Shown piece after piece: positions 17,499 to 26,197 of a stretch of DNA of 64,000 nt (positions are counted from its first letter, which is position 1; the number at the start of each line of letters is the position of its first letter). The position numbers and the translations under genes are program-made. Origin of the DNA: Stieleria magnilauensis (GTDB lineage: Bacteria; Planctomycetota; Planctomycetia; Pirellulales; Pirellulaceae). Location of the stretch: assembly GCA_007753675.1 (NCBI GenBank), contig CP036432.1, positions 6,174,394 to 6,238,393 of the forward strand, read 5' to 3'. The notes beneath the pieces are model-generated. The model was not told where the DNA came from, did no database searches, and saw only the letters and a list, made by a program, of their open reading frames with translations.

Positions 17499-20194
17499 TC
17501 CAGGTAGGCAAATTCGTTGAGATTAAAAATCACCAAACAGACATGCGCCAGTCCGCGCGTTTTCGCATCGACGTCGGCGGGCTGAAGGTCCGGTTGGTAA
17601 TTGGTGTAAGCCGGCATGGTTTCGATGAAGTCGTAGGGTTGCCCCGTTTTCTCCGCCATCACCGTTCGCATTATCTGATCCGGCCAGGTTTTGGCTTGAT
17701 AGGATCGCGACGATTCTTCAGCGATCGCGTCGTTCCATTGATCTAGACACAGTGAACGTTCCTCAGCAGTCGGCGTTCGCCCCAGTGCCAATTGGAAAGC
17801 ACGATCGATGGTCTCAACATCGTCGAGTTGTTCATCGACCAACCGCTTGGCGAACGCGATCGATCGGTCGAAAACCTCTTCGGAATTGAGCAGTGTCAAC
17901 GCTTGGGGTGCGACCGTCGATGTCTCCCGCAACTCACACGACTTGTCCGGTCCCGGTTGGTTGAACGATTCGAGGAACGGATCCCGCAGCCCACGAATCT
18001 TTTCGGCGTACAGGCTGCGGCGGTTGCGTTGCCCGGGAGTCGGATCGGGTTCATAAACCGAAGCCGCCCCGCCCATGATTTGCCGTGGTTGGAACGCGAC
18101 TTCCAAGTTCACGTCCGGCCGCGCCGGAATCCCGCCGATGCTGCGATTGAGTTCACCACTGGCGACCAGCATGGCATCGCGAATCTCTTCGGCGGTCAAT
18201 CGACGTGGCTGGAACGAGGCGTAAAGATTCCCTTTCGGATCGAGAGTGGCTTGGCGTTGCGGCTGCGGATGACGGCTGCTGCGGCGATAGGCCTGGGAGG
18301 TGACGATCAGCTCATTGAGCTTCTTGATACTCCACCCCTGGTCCATGAACCAGCGCGCCAAGTGGTCGAGCAATTGTGGATGTGTCGGCAGGGCGCCGGT
18401 TCCGCCGAAGTTGTTCGGGTTGCCGGCCAGTCCTTTGCCGAAGTGCCACGACCAGACGCGATTGACGATCACGCGGGCGGTCAACGGATTGTCCTCGGCG
18501 GCGATCCACCGAGCCAACGCCAAGCGGCGTTTTCCCTTGCCGTCGGGAAACGAAGGAGGCTGCATCTGACCGAGCGCGACCGCAGCACTGAGTGGTCCCG
18601 GCTGGACCGGGTCAGTCGGTGAATAGACGTTGCCGCCGGCCAAGATCGCGTCGGCTTCGAGTTGTCCCTTGGCCCAAGGGTTCTCCGGCAACTCGATCCG
18701 ATTGCCGACGTTGTTGCGTTGGATCGTCTTGCCCGTGTAAACGGCAAAGGCGATTGGCCGGGTGCGATCGAGTTCCCAACGGTGACGCGCGATGTTTTTC
18801 GACATTCTGGCCAACGAGGCTTCGTCGCCAGGGTCCAGCCCGTTGTCGCCGACCTTTGCATCACCGGTTTCCTGCTTCCGCGCCTTGGCGACTTTCTGGT
18901 TGAGTTCCTTGCGTTCTCGCTCGTAGGCGGCGACTTTGGCGTTGACCCATTGGTCGGACGCTTCGAAACCCGTTTTGTTTTCCACGTCCAGGAACGGTGC
19001 GTCGCGCTCGGCGAACTGGGTCGTCGAGAACACCGCCATCATGCTGTAGTAGTCACGTGTCGGCACGGGATCGAATTTATGATCGTGGCACTTGGCACAC
19101 TGCAAGGCGTGCGCGAGAAAGGTTTGGCCGACCGAATCGGTGATGTCATCGAGCCATTGCTGACGAGTTTCCTTGAACACGCTCATGCCGGTCTGTTCCC
19201 ACGGCCCCATTCGCAAGAAACCCGTTGCGATCAGATTCTCTGGATCCTCGGCGTCAATCTCATCCCCGGCGATCTGTTGTCGGATGAACTCGTCGTAAGG
19301 TTTGTCTTCGTTGAAAGCGCGGACCACATAGTCACGGTAACGCCAGGCGTTGGGGCGACTGTAGTCGTTTGCAAAACCGGCAGTGTCTGCGTAGCGGACG
19401 ACGTCCAACCAACGCAGGCCGAACTGTTCGCCGTAGTGCGGCGACGCCATCAGTTGCTGCGCGAACATCCGCACGGCGCTTTCGCGGTCGTTGGCATACT
19501 CGCGGGTAAAGTGTTTGACGTCCTCCGGTGACGGCGGCAGCCCCGTCAAACCGAAGCTCATCCGTCGCACCAATTCAGCGGCCGGTGCTGGCGGCGCGGG
19601 CGCGAGTCCTGCCGCGGCTAGTTTCTCGTCGATGAACCAGTCGATCGGGTGTTTGCCGGCGGGCACCGAGACGTGCTGCAGCGGCCGATACGCCCACAGC
19701 TTCTGGGGTTCGTAACGTCGGTTCTGCCAGTCGTCCGACAGCGCCTTGGACGTCGCCACCTGCACACCTTCGGCGTATCGCTGCTGAATCATTGCGACGC
19801 GTTGTTCATCCGGCCAAGGCGCTCCGGCATCGATCCAATCACGTATCCACCACGTTTGAGCTTCGGTCAGCTGGTCGGCTTCCTTGGGCGGCATTTCAAA
19901 GCCTTCCTCTGATCGGCTGGCGGTCCGATAGAGGTAGCTCTGTTCGCCCTTGCCAGGGATGAGCACTTCATCTTCGAACGACTCACCACCGGCAATCAAG
20001 GCTTCTCGAGTTCGCAGGTCCAGCCCACCTTGGATGTCATCGGGTTCCGCCCCGTGACAGGCCAGACACTTCTCTGCGATCAGCGGTTTGACATGCAACG
20101 CAAACAGCTTTTCACCTTTGCTGACGTCATCGTTGGCGACGAGCGGTGGAAGGATCCACAGCGGGATCAGGATGATGGCGACGATGGTCCTCAT
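17495..20194 (-). CDS. PSD1/DUF1549/DUF1553 cytochrome c domain protein (pair 1)
   Basis: An 899-residue secreted haem protein. After a signal peptide (1-20), the planctomycete cytochrome c domain has C43-LA-C46-H47. DUF1549 then runs to about residue 430 and holds a second CAKCHDHKFDP motif, and DUF1553 fills the C-terminus to the final FNLNEFAYLD. I chose ATG 20194 over the longer frame beginning at 20242, because AAGGAA stands five bases upstream and the signal peptide begins there. Its stop overlaps the DUF1501 start. The pair is presumed to work in extracytoplasmic redox or polysaccharide processing; substrate unknown. Confidence 0.93.
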   Translation of the reverse strand: MRTIVAIILIPLWILPPLVANDDVSKGEKLFALHVKPLIAEKCLACHGAEPDDIQGGLDLRTREALIAGGESFEDEVLIPGKGEQSYLYRTASRSEEGFEMPPKEADQLTEAQTWWIRDWIDAGAPWPDEQRVAMIQQRYAEGVQVATSKALSDDWQNRRYEPQKLWAYRPLQHVSVPAGKHPIDWFIDEKLAAAGLAPAPPAPAAELVRRMSFGLTGLPPSPEDVKHFTREYANDRESAVRMFAQQLMASPHYGEQFGLRWLDVVRYADTAGFANDYSRPNAWRYRDYVVRAFNEDKPYDEFIRQQIAGDEIDAEDPENLIATGFLRMGPWEQTGMSVFKETRQQWLDDITDSVGQTFLAHALQCAKCHDHKFDPVPTRDYYSMMAVFSTTQFAERDAPFLDVENKTGFEASDQWVNAKVAAYERERKELNQKVAKARKQETGDAKVGDNGLDPGDEASLARMSKNIARHRWELDRTRPIAFAVYTGKTIQRNNVGNRIELPENPWAKGQLEADAILAGGNVYSPTDPVQPGPLSAAVALGQMQPPSFPDGKGKRRLALARWIAAEDNPLTARVIVNRVWSWHFGKGLAGNPNNFGGTGALPTHPQLLDHLARWFMDQGWSIKKLNELIVTSQAYRRSSRHPQPQRQATLDPKGNLYASFQPRRLTAEEIRDAMLVASGELNRSIGGIPARPDVNLEVAFQPRQIMGGAASVYEPDPTPGQRNRRSLYAEKIRGLRDPFLESFNQPGPDKSCELRETSTVAPQALTLLNSEEVFDRSIAFAKRLVDEQLDDVETIDRAFQLALGRTPTAEERSLCLDQWNDAIAEESSRSYQAKTWPDQIMRTVMAEKTGQPYDFIETMPAYTNYQPDLQPADVDAKTRGLAHVCLVIFNLNEFAYLD

Positions 20195-20263
20195 GGTGTT
20201 CCTTGTTTGCTCGACCAACGATCTCTTAACGAGCCGACACAATGCCTTGGATTCAGTGACCTA

Positions 20264-20408
20264 TTGTGCCGGCCCTCCGGGCCTACGCGTGTTGCCCCCT
20301 CGCAACCGGTGGCTGACGCCACCGGCAACCATTGTGCCAGCCCTCCGGGCTTCAGAGGAATCGCACAGCGATTCCGTCAGTGGCAGTGGCAGTGGCAGTG
20401 GCAGTGGC
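20264..20408. repeat. REP-like direct repeats and a hexanucleotide microsatellite
   Basis: TTGTGCC-G/A-GCCCTCCGGGC occurs at about 20264-20282 and 20331-20350, around a GGTGGC-TGAC-GCCACC hairpin. At 20379-20408 the unit AGTGGC is repeated five times. No gene is visible in 20195-20583 on either strand, and the stretch upstream of the PSD1 start should hold its promoter. Confidence 0.75.
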
Positions 20409-20583
20409 AGCAAATCTCTGATCTTGGATATGAAATACCGCTCCGCCCATTTTAACACACGCCATTGGCCAAGGCGTCCCAGCGGAACCCCATCTCCACT
20501 TGGCATTCGTGCAATTCGTGTGATTCGTGGACAACTTTTCGCACTGTTGCCTCGGTCCACGGTTTCCCCGGACGGTTCCACGC

Positions 20584-21462
20584 TTAAAGTCGCGTTCGAA
20601 AAAACTCGACCATGTCATCGAGTGAGTTCCTGTCTTCGGGCGACACCGAGTGGCCTCCCGTTTCATAGACCCGGATCTCGGCGGCGATGCCGGCGTCCGT
20701 CATCGCGCGGTGCATGTCGCGTGACTGAAGCCAGGGTACGGTGGAATCATCGCGGGAGTGCAGGAACAGGATCGGCGGATCACTCGGATCGACATGCGTG
20801 ATCGCCGAAGCGGCCGACCATTCCGGATCCTCGGTTGAAAAAGCCGGGCCGATCCACTCTCCGTTGGTTTTGAGTTTGTTTTTGGCTTTCGGTTGGAGCT
20901 GAAGCTGTTCTTGTTGGGTAAACCGCGATACGAAATCGAACACGCCGGCGAAACAAACGGCGGCTCGGATGTGGCTGTCGGGATCGTCGTCTTCGCCGGT
21001 GACCGCCAGCAGCGCGGCGAGTGTTCCGCCGGCCGATCGGCCCGTCGCGCCGATACGCTCGGCATCGATTTGATATTTGTCGGCCACCTCGCGGATGAAT
21101 CGGACGGAGGCTTTCACGTCGGCCAGGGTGTCGCGATGCCGATGCTCGGGACTGCCGCGATACGAGATCAACGCGGCTGCAAAACCGTGCTTCGCCAAGT
21201 GTTCTGCAAAGGGTTTGAATCGCTGTCCGTTCTGCGGACGAAAGCCACCGCCTTGAATGACGATGACACAGGGCGACCGATCGGCAGACGCTTGGGGAAC
21301 GTACAGATCCAGTGTCAGCGACGCCGTAGCTTTGCTGAAATGGAGGCCCTTCACGACCGTGAAATCGTCGGCTCGCGTGTGACGGCTCAAGGAAACGCTG
21401 ACGCAGCATGCGACCAGCATCATCGACAGGAACCGTGGTCGCATCGGACAGGAAATTCGCAT
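20584..21462 (-). CDS. Alpha/beta hydrolase (esterase-like), secreted
   Basis: A 292-residue alpha/beta hydrolase of the BD-FAE/acetyl-esterase type. A signal peptide with a possible lipid-independent cleavage after SRHTRA is followed by VIQGGGF (oxyanion region), GRSAGGTLAALL (nucleophile Ser), HSRDDSTVPW (Asp) and TGGHSVS (His), so the triad is complete. ATG 21462 is chosen because GGAG lies upstream; ATG 21507 would add 15 residues before the signal. Planctomycete relatives often deacetylate plant or algal polysaccharides. Substrate unknown. Confidence 0.9.
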   Translation of the reverse strand: MRISCPMRPRFLSMMLVACCVSVSLSRHTRADDFTVVKGLHFSKATASLTLDLYVPQASADRSPCVIVIQGGGFRPQNGQRFKPFAEHLAKHGFAAALISYRGSPEHRHRDTLADVKASVRFIREVADKYQIDAERIGATGRSAGGTLAALLAVTGEDDDPDSHIRAAVCFAGVFDFVSRFTQQEQLQLQPKAKNKLKTNGEWIGPAFSTEDPEWSAASAITHVDPSDPPILFLHSRDDSTVPWLQSRDMHRAMTDAGIAAEIRVYETGGHSVSPEDRNSLDDMVEFFRTRL

Positions 21463-21577
21463 CGAAGACTCCGGGCGGGCGTCGGTGGTGGAACAAATCA
21501 AATTCATGACCGCGGTGATTTAGAATGGGTTATACTAGCGGCCCCCCCAGTCACTCGCCCACCGATGATTCACCAAA

Positions 21578-24523
21578 ATGCGTTTTCTCGCGATCGCATT
21601 GCTACTCACCTGCATCTGGCATGACGCGCCGGTCTTGGCGGGAGATCCGATCGGCTGGTCGGGCGATTGGACACGGTCGCGATCCGGCGGGGCGGCGGAG
21701 TGGTTCGAAATCCGCGGGACCGGCGGGCGAAACAATCCGCTGCGGCGACGGCTCGATGCACCGTTTGATGGCGACCAACTGTTCGTTCGTTTTCAGCTGC
21801 GCTACGATTCATCCAGTCTCGACACGCCTCCCAACGGAAACGGCGAGTTTCTGGTTTTATGGCTCGACGAGCAGGACGGGGGCGACGCGGCGGGACACAA
21901 CGGCGGTGTGCCGAACATCGGGCTGCATGTCGACGAAGACAAGAACGCCTTCATGGCACGCTACGTTTCCTCGTCCCAACACTTTGCCGAGATCGAACTG
22001 CAGGGCGATCGCGTCTACACGATCCTGGCCAAAGCCTCGCGATCGCGATCGGGCAGCGGACAACCCTATGACCGGTTGAGCGTCTGGATCGATCCTGAAA
22101 TCCTTGACGCGAAAGCTCCGGCCATCGAGGTCGCTGCAACAAACGCGATTGGGTCGATCGGCTGGATCGGATTTTCGACGGGGATGAAGACCGAACGCGA
22201 CGATCGAATCTTGGTCTCCGAGGTATCGCTGGCGACCACCTGGCTGGAATCCTTCGGCTTGCCCGCCCCAGTCACTCCCACGACACCGACGACGAAACCA
22301 GTGACGGTGCAGACACTCACCGCAACGGTCCGTTTTGCCGATGACGTCTATCCGATTCTGCATCGACATTGCTTTGAGTGTCACAGCGGCGAGGATCCAG
22401 AGTCCGGATTGCGATTGGACAGTTATGACGAAGTCTTGAACCAATTGTCTCCCCGCGATGCCGATGCCAGCCATCTGATTGCGCTCGTCGAATCATCCGA
22501 TCCGGCAAAGCAGATGCCTCCGCCCGATGATGACCACACGCAACTGAGTGCGGACGAAATCCGCGTGCTGCGTGATTGGATCGATGAAGGCGTCGTCTGG
22601 GACCATCGACTGCTGCCAACGCCCGCGATGCAGTCCGATCACTGGGCGCTACAGCCCGTCCGTCGACCTGAGATTCCTGAGGTATCGTCCACTCGGCCCT
22701 TGCGGACACCCGTTGACGCGTTCATCGCCCGCAAACAACAAGAGATGGGCACGACGCCTGCGGAAACGGCTTTGTGGTCGACGCTGCAACGTCGAACCGC
22801 GTTGGATCTGACGGGGCTTCCACCATCGGCGTTCCCGGGACTTGAGCAAGCCTCCAGTCACGAATCACTTGATCGCTGGATCGATCAATTGCTGTCTTCA
22901 CCGGCTTATGCCGAACGCTGGGGACGCTACTGGTTGGATCTGGCCAGGTGGGCCGAAAGCAATGGTCATCAACACAATCGACCGCGGCCCCACGCCTGGC
23001 GTTACCGTGACTATGTGATCCAGAGTTTTCAAGACGACAAACCGTACGACCAGTTCGTTCGCGAGCAACTTGCCGGCGACGAACTGCACGGGGCATCGCG
23101 TTGTTTGGAGGCGACGGGATTCCTGGCCGCCGCCCGATACAGCGGCAATGAGCTGGACAAAGAGATTCAACGCCAGGACATTCTGGTGGATGTGGTCAAC
23201 ACCACGGCAAAAACGTTCCTGGGCGTCACGCTCGAATGCGCCCAGTGTCACACCCACAAGTTCGACCCGTTTACGATTCGCGACTACTACCGATTGCAGG
23301 CGTTCTTTACGCGCGGGCAACCGGGAAACCTGTTGCTGGCCGATGCCCCCGCCGAAGCGGAGTCGTGGATCGACGCGCGTTGGCAACTATTCGACTCCGT
23401 TCACTCGCGGATGATTGCCCAAAAGCGTCGTGCCGGCGTCCCCGAGCCCGTCTTGGTGATTCCCAAGTCGGTGATCGGCGCAATGAATGCCCAGGAACGC
23501 AAAGCGCTGGCCGCACTCGATTCCGCGATCGCGTCGACCCCACTAGTCTGGGGCTGGAGCGGAGGCGATGCGGGAGTGTCCGTCGCGCCCCACGAGATGC
23601 GTTGGCCGTTGCCGCGTGATCTTCAATCGGTCGCAGAAATGAAAACCTACCTGCGGTTGCGCGGTGATGCCAAGTCGGTCGGCCCGGAAGTTCGCGCCGG
23701 CTGGCCGGCAGTTTTCGGACCGACGCCTGACGGTGCGACTTCACGAACCGACTTGGCCGACTGGATCGCGTCCCCGGATCATCCGTTGACCGCGCGCGTC
23801 TGGGTCAATCGGATTTGGCAGTGGCATTTCGGCACCGGTCTGGTTGCGACCTCGGGAGATTTTGGGACTCAAGGTGCTGCCCCGACACACCCCGAACTGC
23901 TCGACTGGCTGGCCGACGAATTGGTCGCCAGCGGCTGGAGCACGCGGCACATTCATCGACTGATCCTCCGATCGATGGCCTATCGACAATCGGCGGCGTT
24001 TTCACAGCCCAACCATGACATAGATCCCGATTGCCAATCCCTGTGGCGTTGGACCCCGCGACGACTGGAATCCGAAGCGATCCGGGATTCGGCGTTGTCC
24101 GTCGCCGGCCGACTGGACACGACCGTGGGAGGCCCGAGTGTGAGTGACGAGGATGCGGACGAAGCCTACCGGCGCAGCGTCTACCTGCCACAGCAACGCG
24201 AACGGATCGCAGAATCGTTGACGCTGTTCGATAGCCCTGCGGCGGTGGCAACCTGTTCGCGGCGTCGCGTGTCGACCGTCTCGCTGCAGCCGCTGTACCT
24301 GCTCAACAGCGACTTCATCAATACGATCAGCCACCGTTTTGCCGATCGTGTCCGCAACATGGCCACGGAAGACCAATACGCCGCAACCGCGCTGCGGCTG
24401 GCGCTCGGCAGAGACGCGTCCGAGGAAGAGGCGAAGAAGATGACACAGTACCTGCGTGATCATTCGCTCGAATCATTATGCCTGGTCATCCTGAACTTGA
24501 GCGAGTTTTTGTACCTGAATTAG
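21578..24523 (+). CDS. PSD1/DUF1549/DUF1553 cytochrome c protein with N-terminal lectin-like domain (pair 2)
   Basis: A 981-residue secreted protein. Residues 1-21 are a signal peptide. Residues 25-225 form a beta-rich region with RFQLRYDSS and a GWIGFSTGM end that looks like a laminin G/concanavalin-type domain, absent from the PSD1 proteins of pairs 1 and 3. A Thr/Pro linker (231-243) leads to the cytochrome domain with C265-FE-C268-H269. DUF1549 with CAQCHTHKFDP and DUF1553 follow, ending LNLSEFLYLN. It is eight bases from its DUF1501 partner. The extra domain suggests glycan binding, by inference. Confidence 0.93.
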   Translation: MRFLAIALLLTCIWHDAPVLAGDPIGWSGDWTRSRSGGAAEWFEIRGTGGRNNPLRRRLDAPFDGDQLFVRFQLRYDSSSLDTPPNGNGEFLVLWLDEQDGGDAAGHNGGVPNIGLHVDEDKNAFMARYVSSSQHFAEIELQGDRVYTILAKASRSRSGSGQPYDRLSVWIDPEILDAKAPAIEVAATNAIGSIGWIGFSTGMKTERDDRILVSEVSLATTWLESFGLPAPVTPTTPTTKPVTVQTLTATVRFADDVYPILHRHCFECHSGEDPESGLRLDSYDEVLNQLSPRDADASHLIALVESSDPAKQMPPPDDDHTQLSADEIRVLRDWIDEGVVWDHRLLPTPAMQSDHWALQPVRRPEIPEVSSTRPLRTPVDAFIARKQQEMGTTPAETALWSTLQRRTALDLTGLPPSAFPGLEQASSHESLDRWIDQLLSSPAYAERWGRYWLDLARWAESNGHQHNRPRPHAWRYRDYVIQSFQDDKPYDQFVREQLAGDELHGASRCLEATGFLAAARYSGNELDKEIQRQDILVDVVNTTAKTFLGVTLECAQCHTHKFDPFTIRDYYRLQAFFTRGQPGNLLLADAPAEAESWIDARWQLFDSVHSRMIAQKRRAGVPEPVLVIPKSVIGAMNAQERKALAALDSAIASTPLVWGWSGGDAGVSVAPHEMRWPLPRDLQSVAEMKTYLRLRGDAKSVGPEVRAGWPAVFGPTPDGATSRTDLADWIASPDHPLTARVWVNRIWQWHFGTGLVATSGDFGTQGAAPTHPELLDWLADELVASGWSTRHIHRLILRSMAYRQSAAFSQPNHDIDPDCQSLWRWTPRRLESEAIRDSALSVAGRLDTTVGGPSVSDEDADEAYRRSVYLPQQRERIAESLTLFDSPAAVATCSRRRVSTVSLQPLYLLNSDFINTISHRFADRVRNMATEDQYAATALRLALGRDASEEEAKKMTQYLRDHSLESLCLVILNLSEFLYLN

Positions 24524-24531
24524 AGAGACGC

Positions 24532-25917
24532 ATGACGTCAAACCCTTGGATCGACCGAAGACGATTCCTGTACGGCGGCGGACTCGGTGCCGGTGCGATG
24601 GCGCTGCAGCTGTTGCGCCACGCCGAAGCGGAAGGGGCCAATGCGACGCACCACCCCGCCACGGCATCGAGCGTGATCTTTTTGTTCATGTCCGGCGGTC
24701 CGAGCCAAGTCGACACGTTTGACCCCAAACCGGAGCTGGACCGGCTGGCGGGCAAGGACGTTCCCGACAGCATTGCCGAAACGATCCCCAAAATCAAACG
24801 AGCCGGGCTGAAGAACTTGATGGGTTCGCCGTGGTCGTTCAAACCCTACGGCGAAAGCGGAATTCCGGTTTCCGACTTGCTGCCCAAAACGGCGGAACAT
24901 GTCGACGATTTGTGTGTCATTCGATCGATGCAGCACAACAATCCGGTGCACGGGCCCGGCGAATGCGTCGCGCTGACGGGCACCTCCGCCGGTGATCGCC
25001 CCAGTATCGGCAGCTGGTCGCTGTATGGTTTGGGAACGGCCAACGAGAGTCTGCCCGCATTCATCGGAATGAACCTGCACACCGACGGCATGCAGTTTCC
25101 CCAAGGTGCCGGTTGGGGATCGGGCTTCTTGCCGTCGGGATTCCAAGGCACCGTCGTCGACCCGGCCAAGGGGATTCGGCACGTGGACATGCCGGAACAG
25201 ACGTCCAAGCAGCAACGCCGCGATCAACTGGAATTGATTCGTTGGTTCAACCAAAGGCACTTGGATCAATCCGGAGGCCAAAGCGAACTGCGGGCGCGAT
25301 TGGAATCGTATGAAACCGCGTTCCAGATGCAGACGTCGGCGCCGGAGTTGTTTGACATCGGAAAGGAAACGCAGCAAACGCGAGATCTGTATGGTTTGAA
25401 TCATCCCGATGGCAAAACGGTCGGCCGCGCGTGCCTGCTCGCTCGACGCATGGTCCAACGCGGCGTACGGTTCGTGCAAGTCCGTGTCGGCGGCTGGGAC
25501 GCCCACGGCAACATCAAGGGCAACCATTCCAAAATGGCCGCGCGGACCGACGTCCCGATCGCCGGTTTGCTGGCGGATCTCAAGCAACGCGGCTTGCTTC
25601 AATCGACGCTGGTCGTCTGGGCCGGCGAGTTCGGACGCACGCCGACGATGGAAGGCCGAGGCAAGGGCCGCGATCATTCTCCGGCCGGCTATTCGATCTG
25701 GATGGCCGGTGGCGGCGTTCAAGGCGGGCAGATCATCGGCGCGACCGATCCGCTGGGTTACGTCGCGACCGAACGCCCGGTGTCCCCACACGACTTTCAC
25801 GCGACCATGCTGCACGCGTTGGGAATCGACGCCAACCGTTTGACCTACAACCATCACGGCCGCGATGAAGTGCCGACGGTGTTCGGAGGCGAGGCCGTTC
25901 GGGAAGTCTTTGGGTAG
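24532..25917 (+). CDS. DUF1501 domain protein, exported (pair 2)
   Basis: A 461-residue DUF1501 protein. DRRRFLYGGGLGAGAMALQL is a twin-arginine-type signal. The family motifs FLFMSGGPSQVDTFDPKPEL and LVVWAGEFGRTP are present. I start at ATG 24532, eight bases after the PSD1 stop; a longer frame from 24478 overlaps the partner and adds no conserved sequence. It is co-directional and certainly co-transcribed with the PSD1 gene. Confidence 0.92.
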   Translation: MTSNPWIDRRRFLYGGGLGAGAMALQLLRHAEAEGANATHHPATASSVIFLFMSGGPSQVDTFDPKPELDRLAGKDVPDSIAETIPKIKRAGLKNLMGSPWSFKPYGESGIPVSDLLPKTAEHVDDLCVIRSMQHNNPVHGPGECVALTGTSAGDRPSIGSWSLYGLGTANESLPAFIGMNLHTDGMQFPQGAGWGSGFLPSGFQGTVVDPAKGIRHVDMPEQTSKQQRRDQLELIRWFNQRHLDQSGGQSELRARLESYETAFQMQTSAPELFDIGKETQQTRDLYGLNHPDGKTVGRACLLARRMVQRGVRFVQVRVGGWDAHGNIKGNHSKMAARTDVPIAGLLADLKQRGLLQSTLVVWAGEFGRTPTMEGRGKGRDHSPAGYSIWMAGGGVQGGQIIGATDPLGYVATERPVSPHDFHATMLHALGIDANRLTYNHHGRDEVPTVFGGEAVREVFG

Positions 25918-26043
25918 CAGGACGTGATGCACCGCATCACGGACACCGTCAGGCACGCTGTGTGTGCCGTCGTCGATCGAATCGCAACCGACACACGTGT
26001 TGAGCCAATGGCGTTCAATTGAGCGTCGTTCGTTTTCGCTGGG

Positions 26044-26110
26044 GCCCGTAGGCTCGCGCCAATCGGCTGATCATCGTTTGACATCAGCCGGTTCGCGACA
26101 GCGCGAGCGG
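26044..26110. repeat. Dispersed palindromic repeat, family 2, copy 1
   Basis: The unit begins GCCCGTAGGCTCGCGCCAA, has the stem CGGCTGAT/ATCAGCCG, then GTTCGCG and CAGCG. A near-identical copy is at 38169-38233 and a half copy at about 28407-28430. It fills most of the gap between the convergent DUF1501 and symporter genes. Confidence 0.8.
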
Positions 26111-26197
26111 CGGCACCTCCGCTTGCCGAAACGTTGCGGCGTTGCCCCGCGGCCTTCCACTGCCAATCACATCCGAAATCGATTTGCGGGAGAATCC

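Noticed and set aside
20379..20408. AGTGGC repeat as part of a gene
   Set aside because: Frames across it encode only short Gly/Ser or Thr/Ala runs and neither neighbour extends into it.
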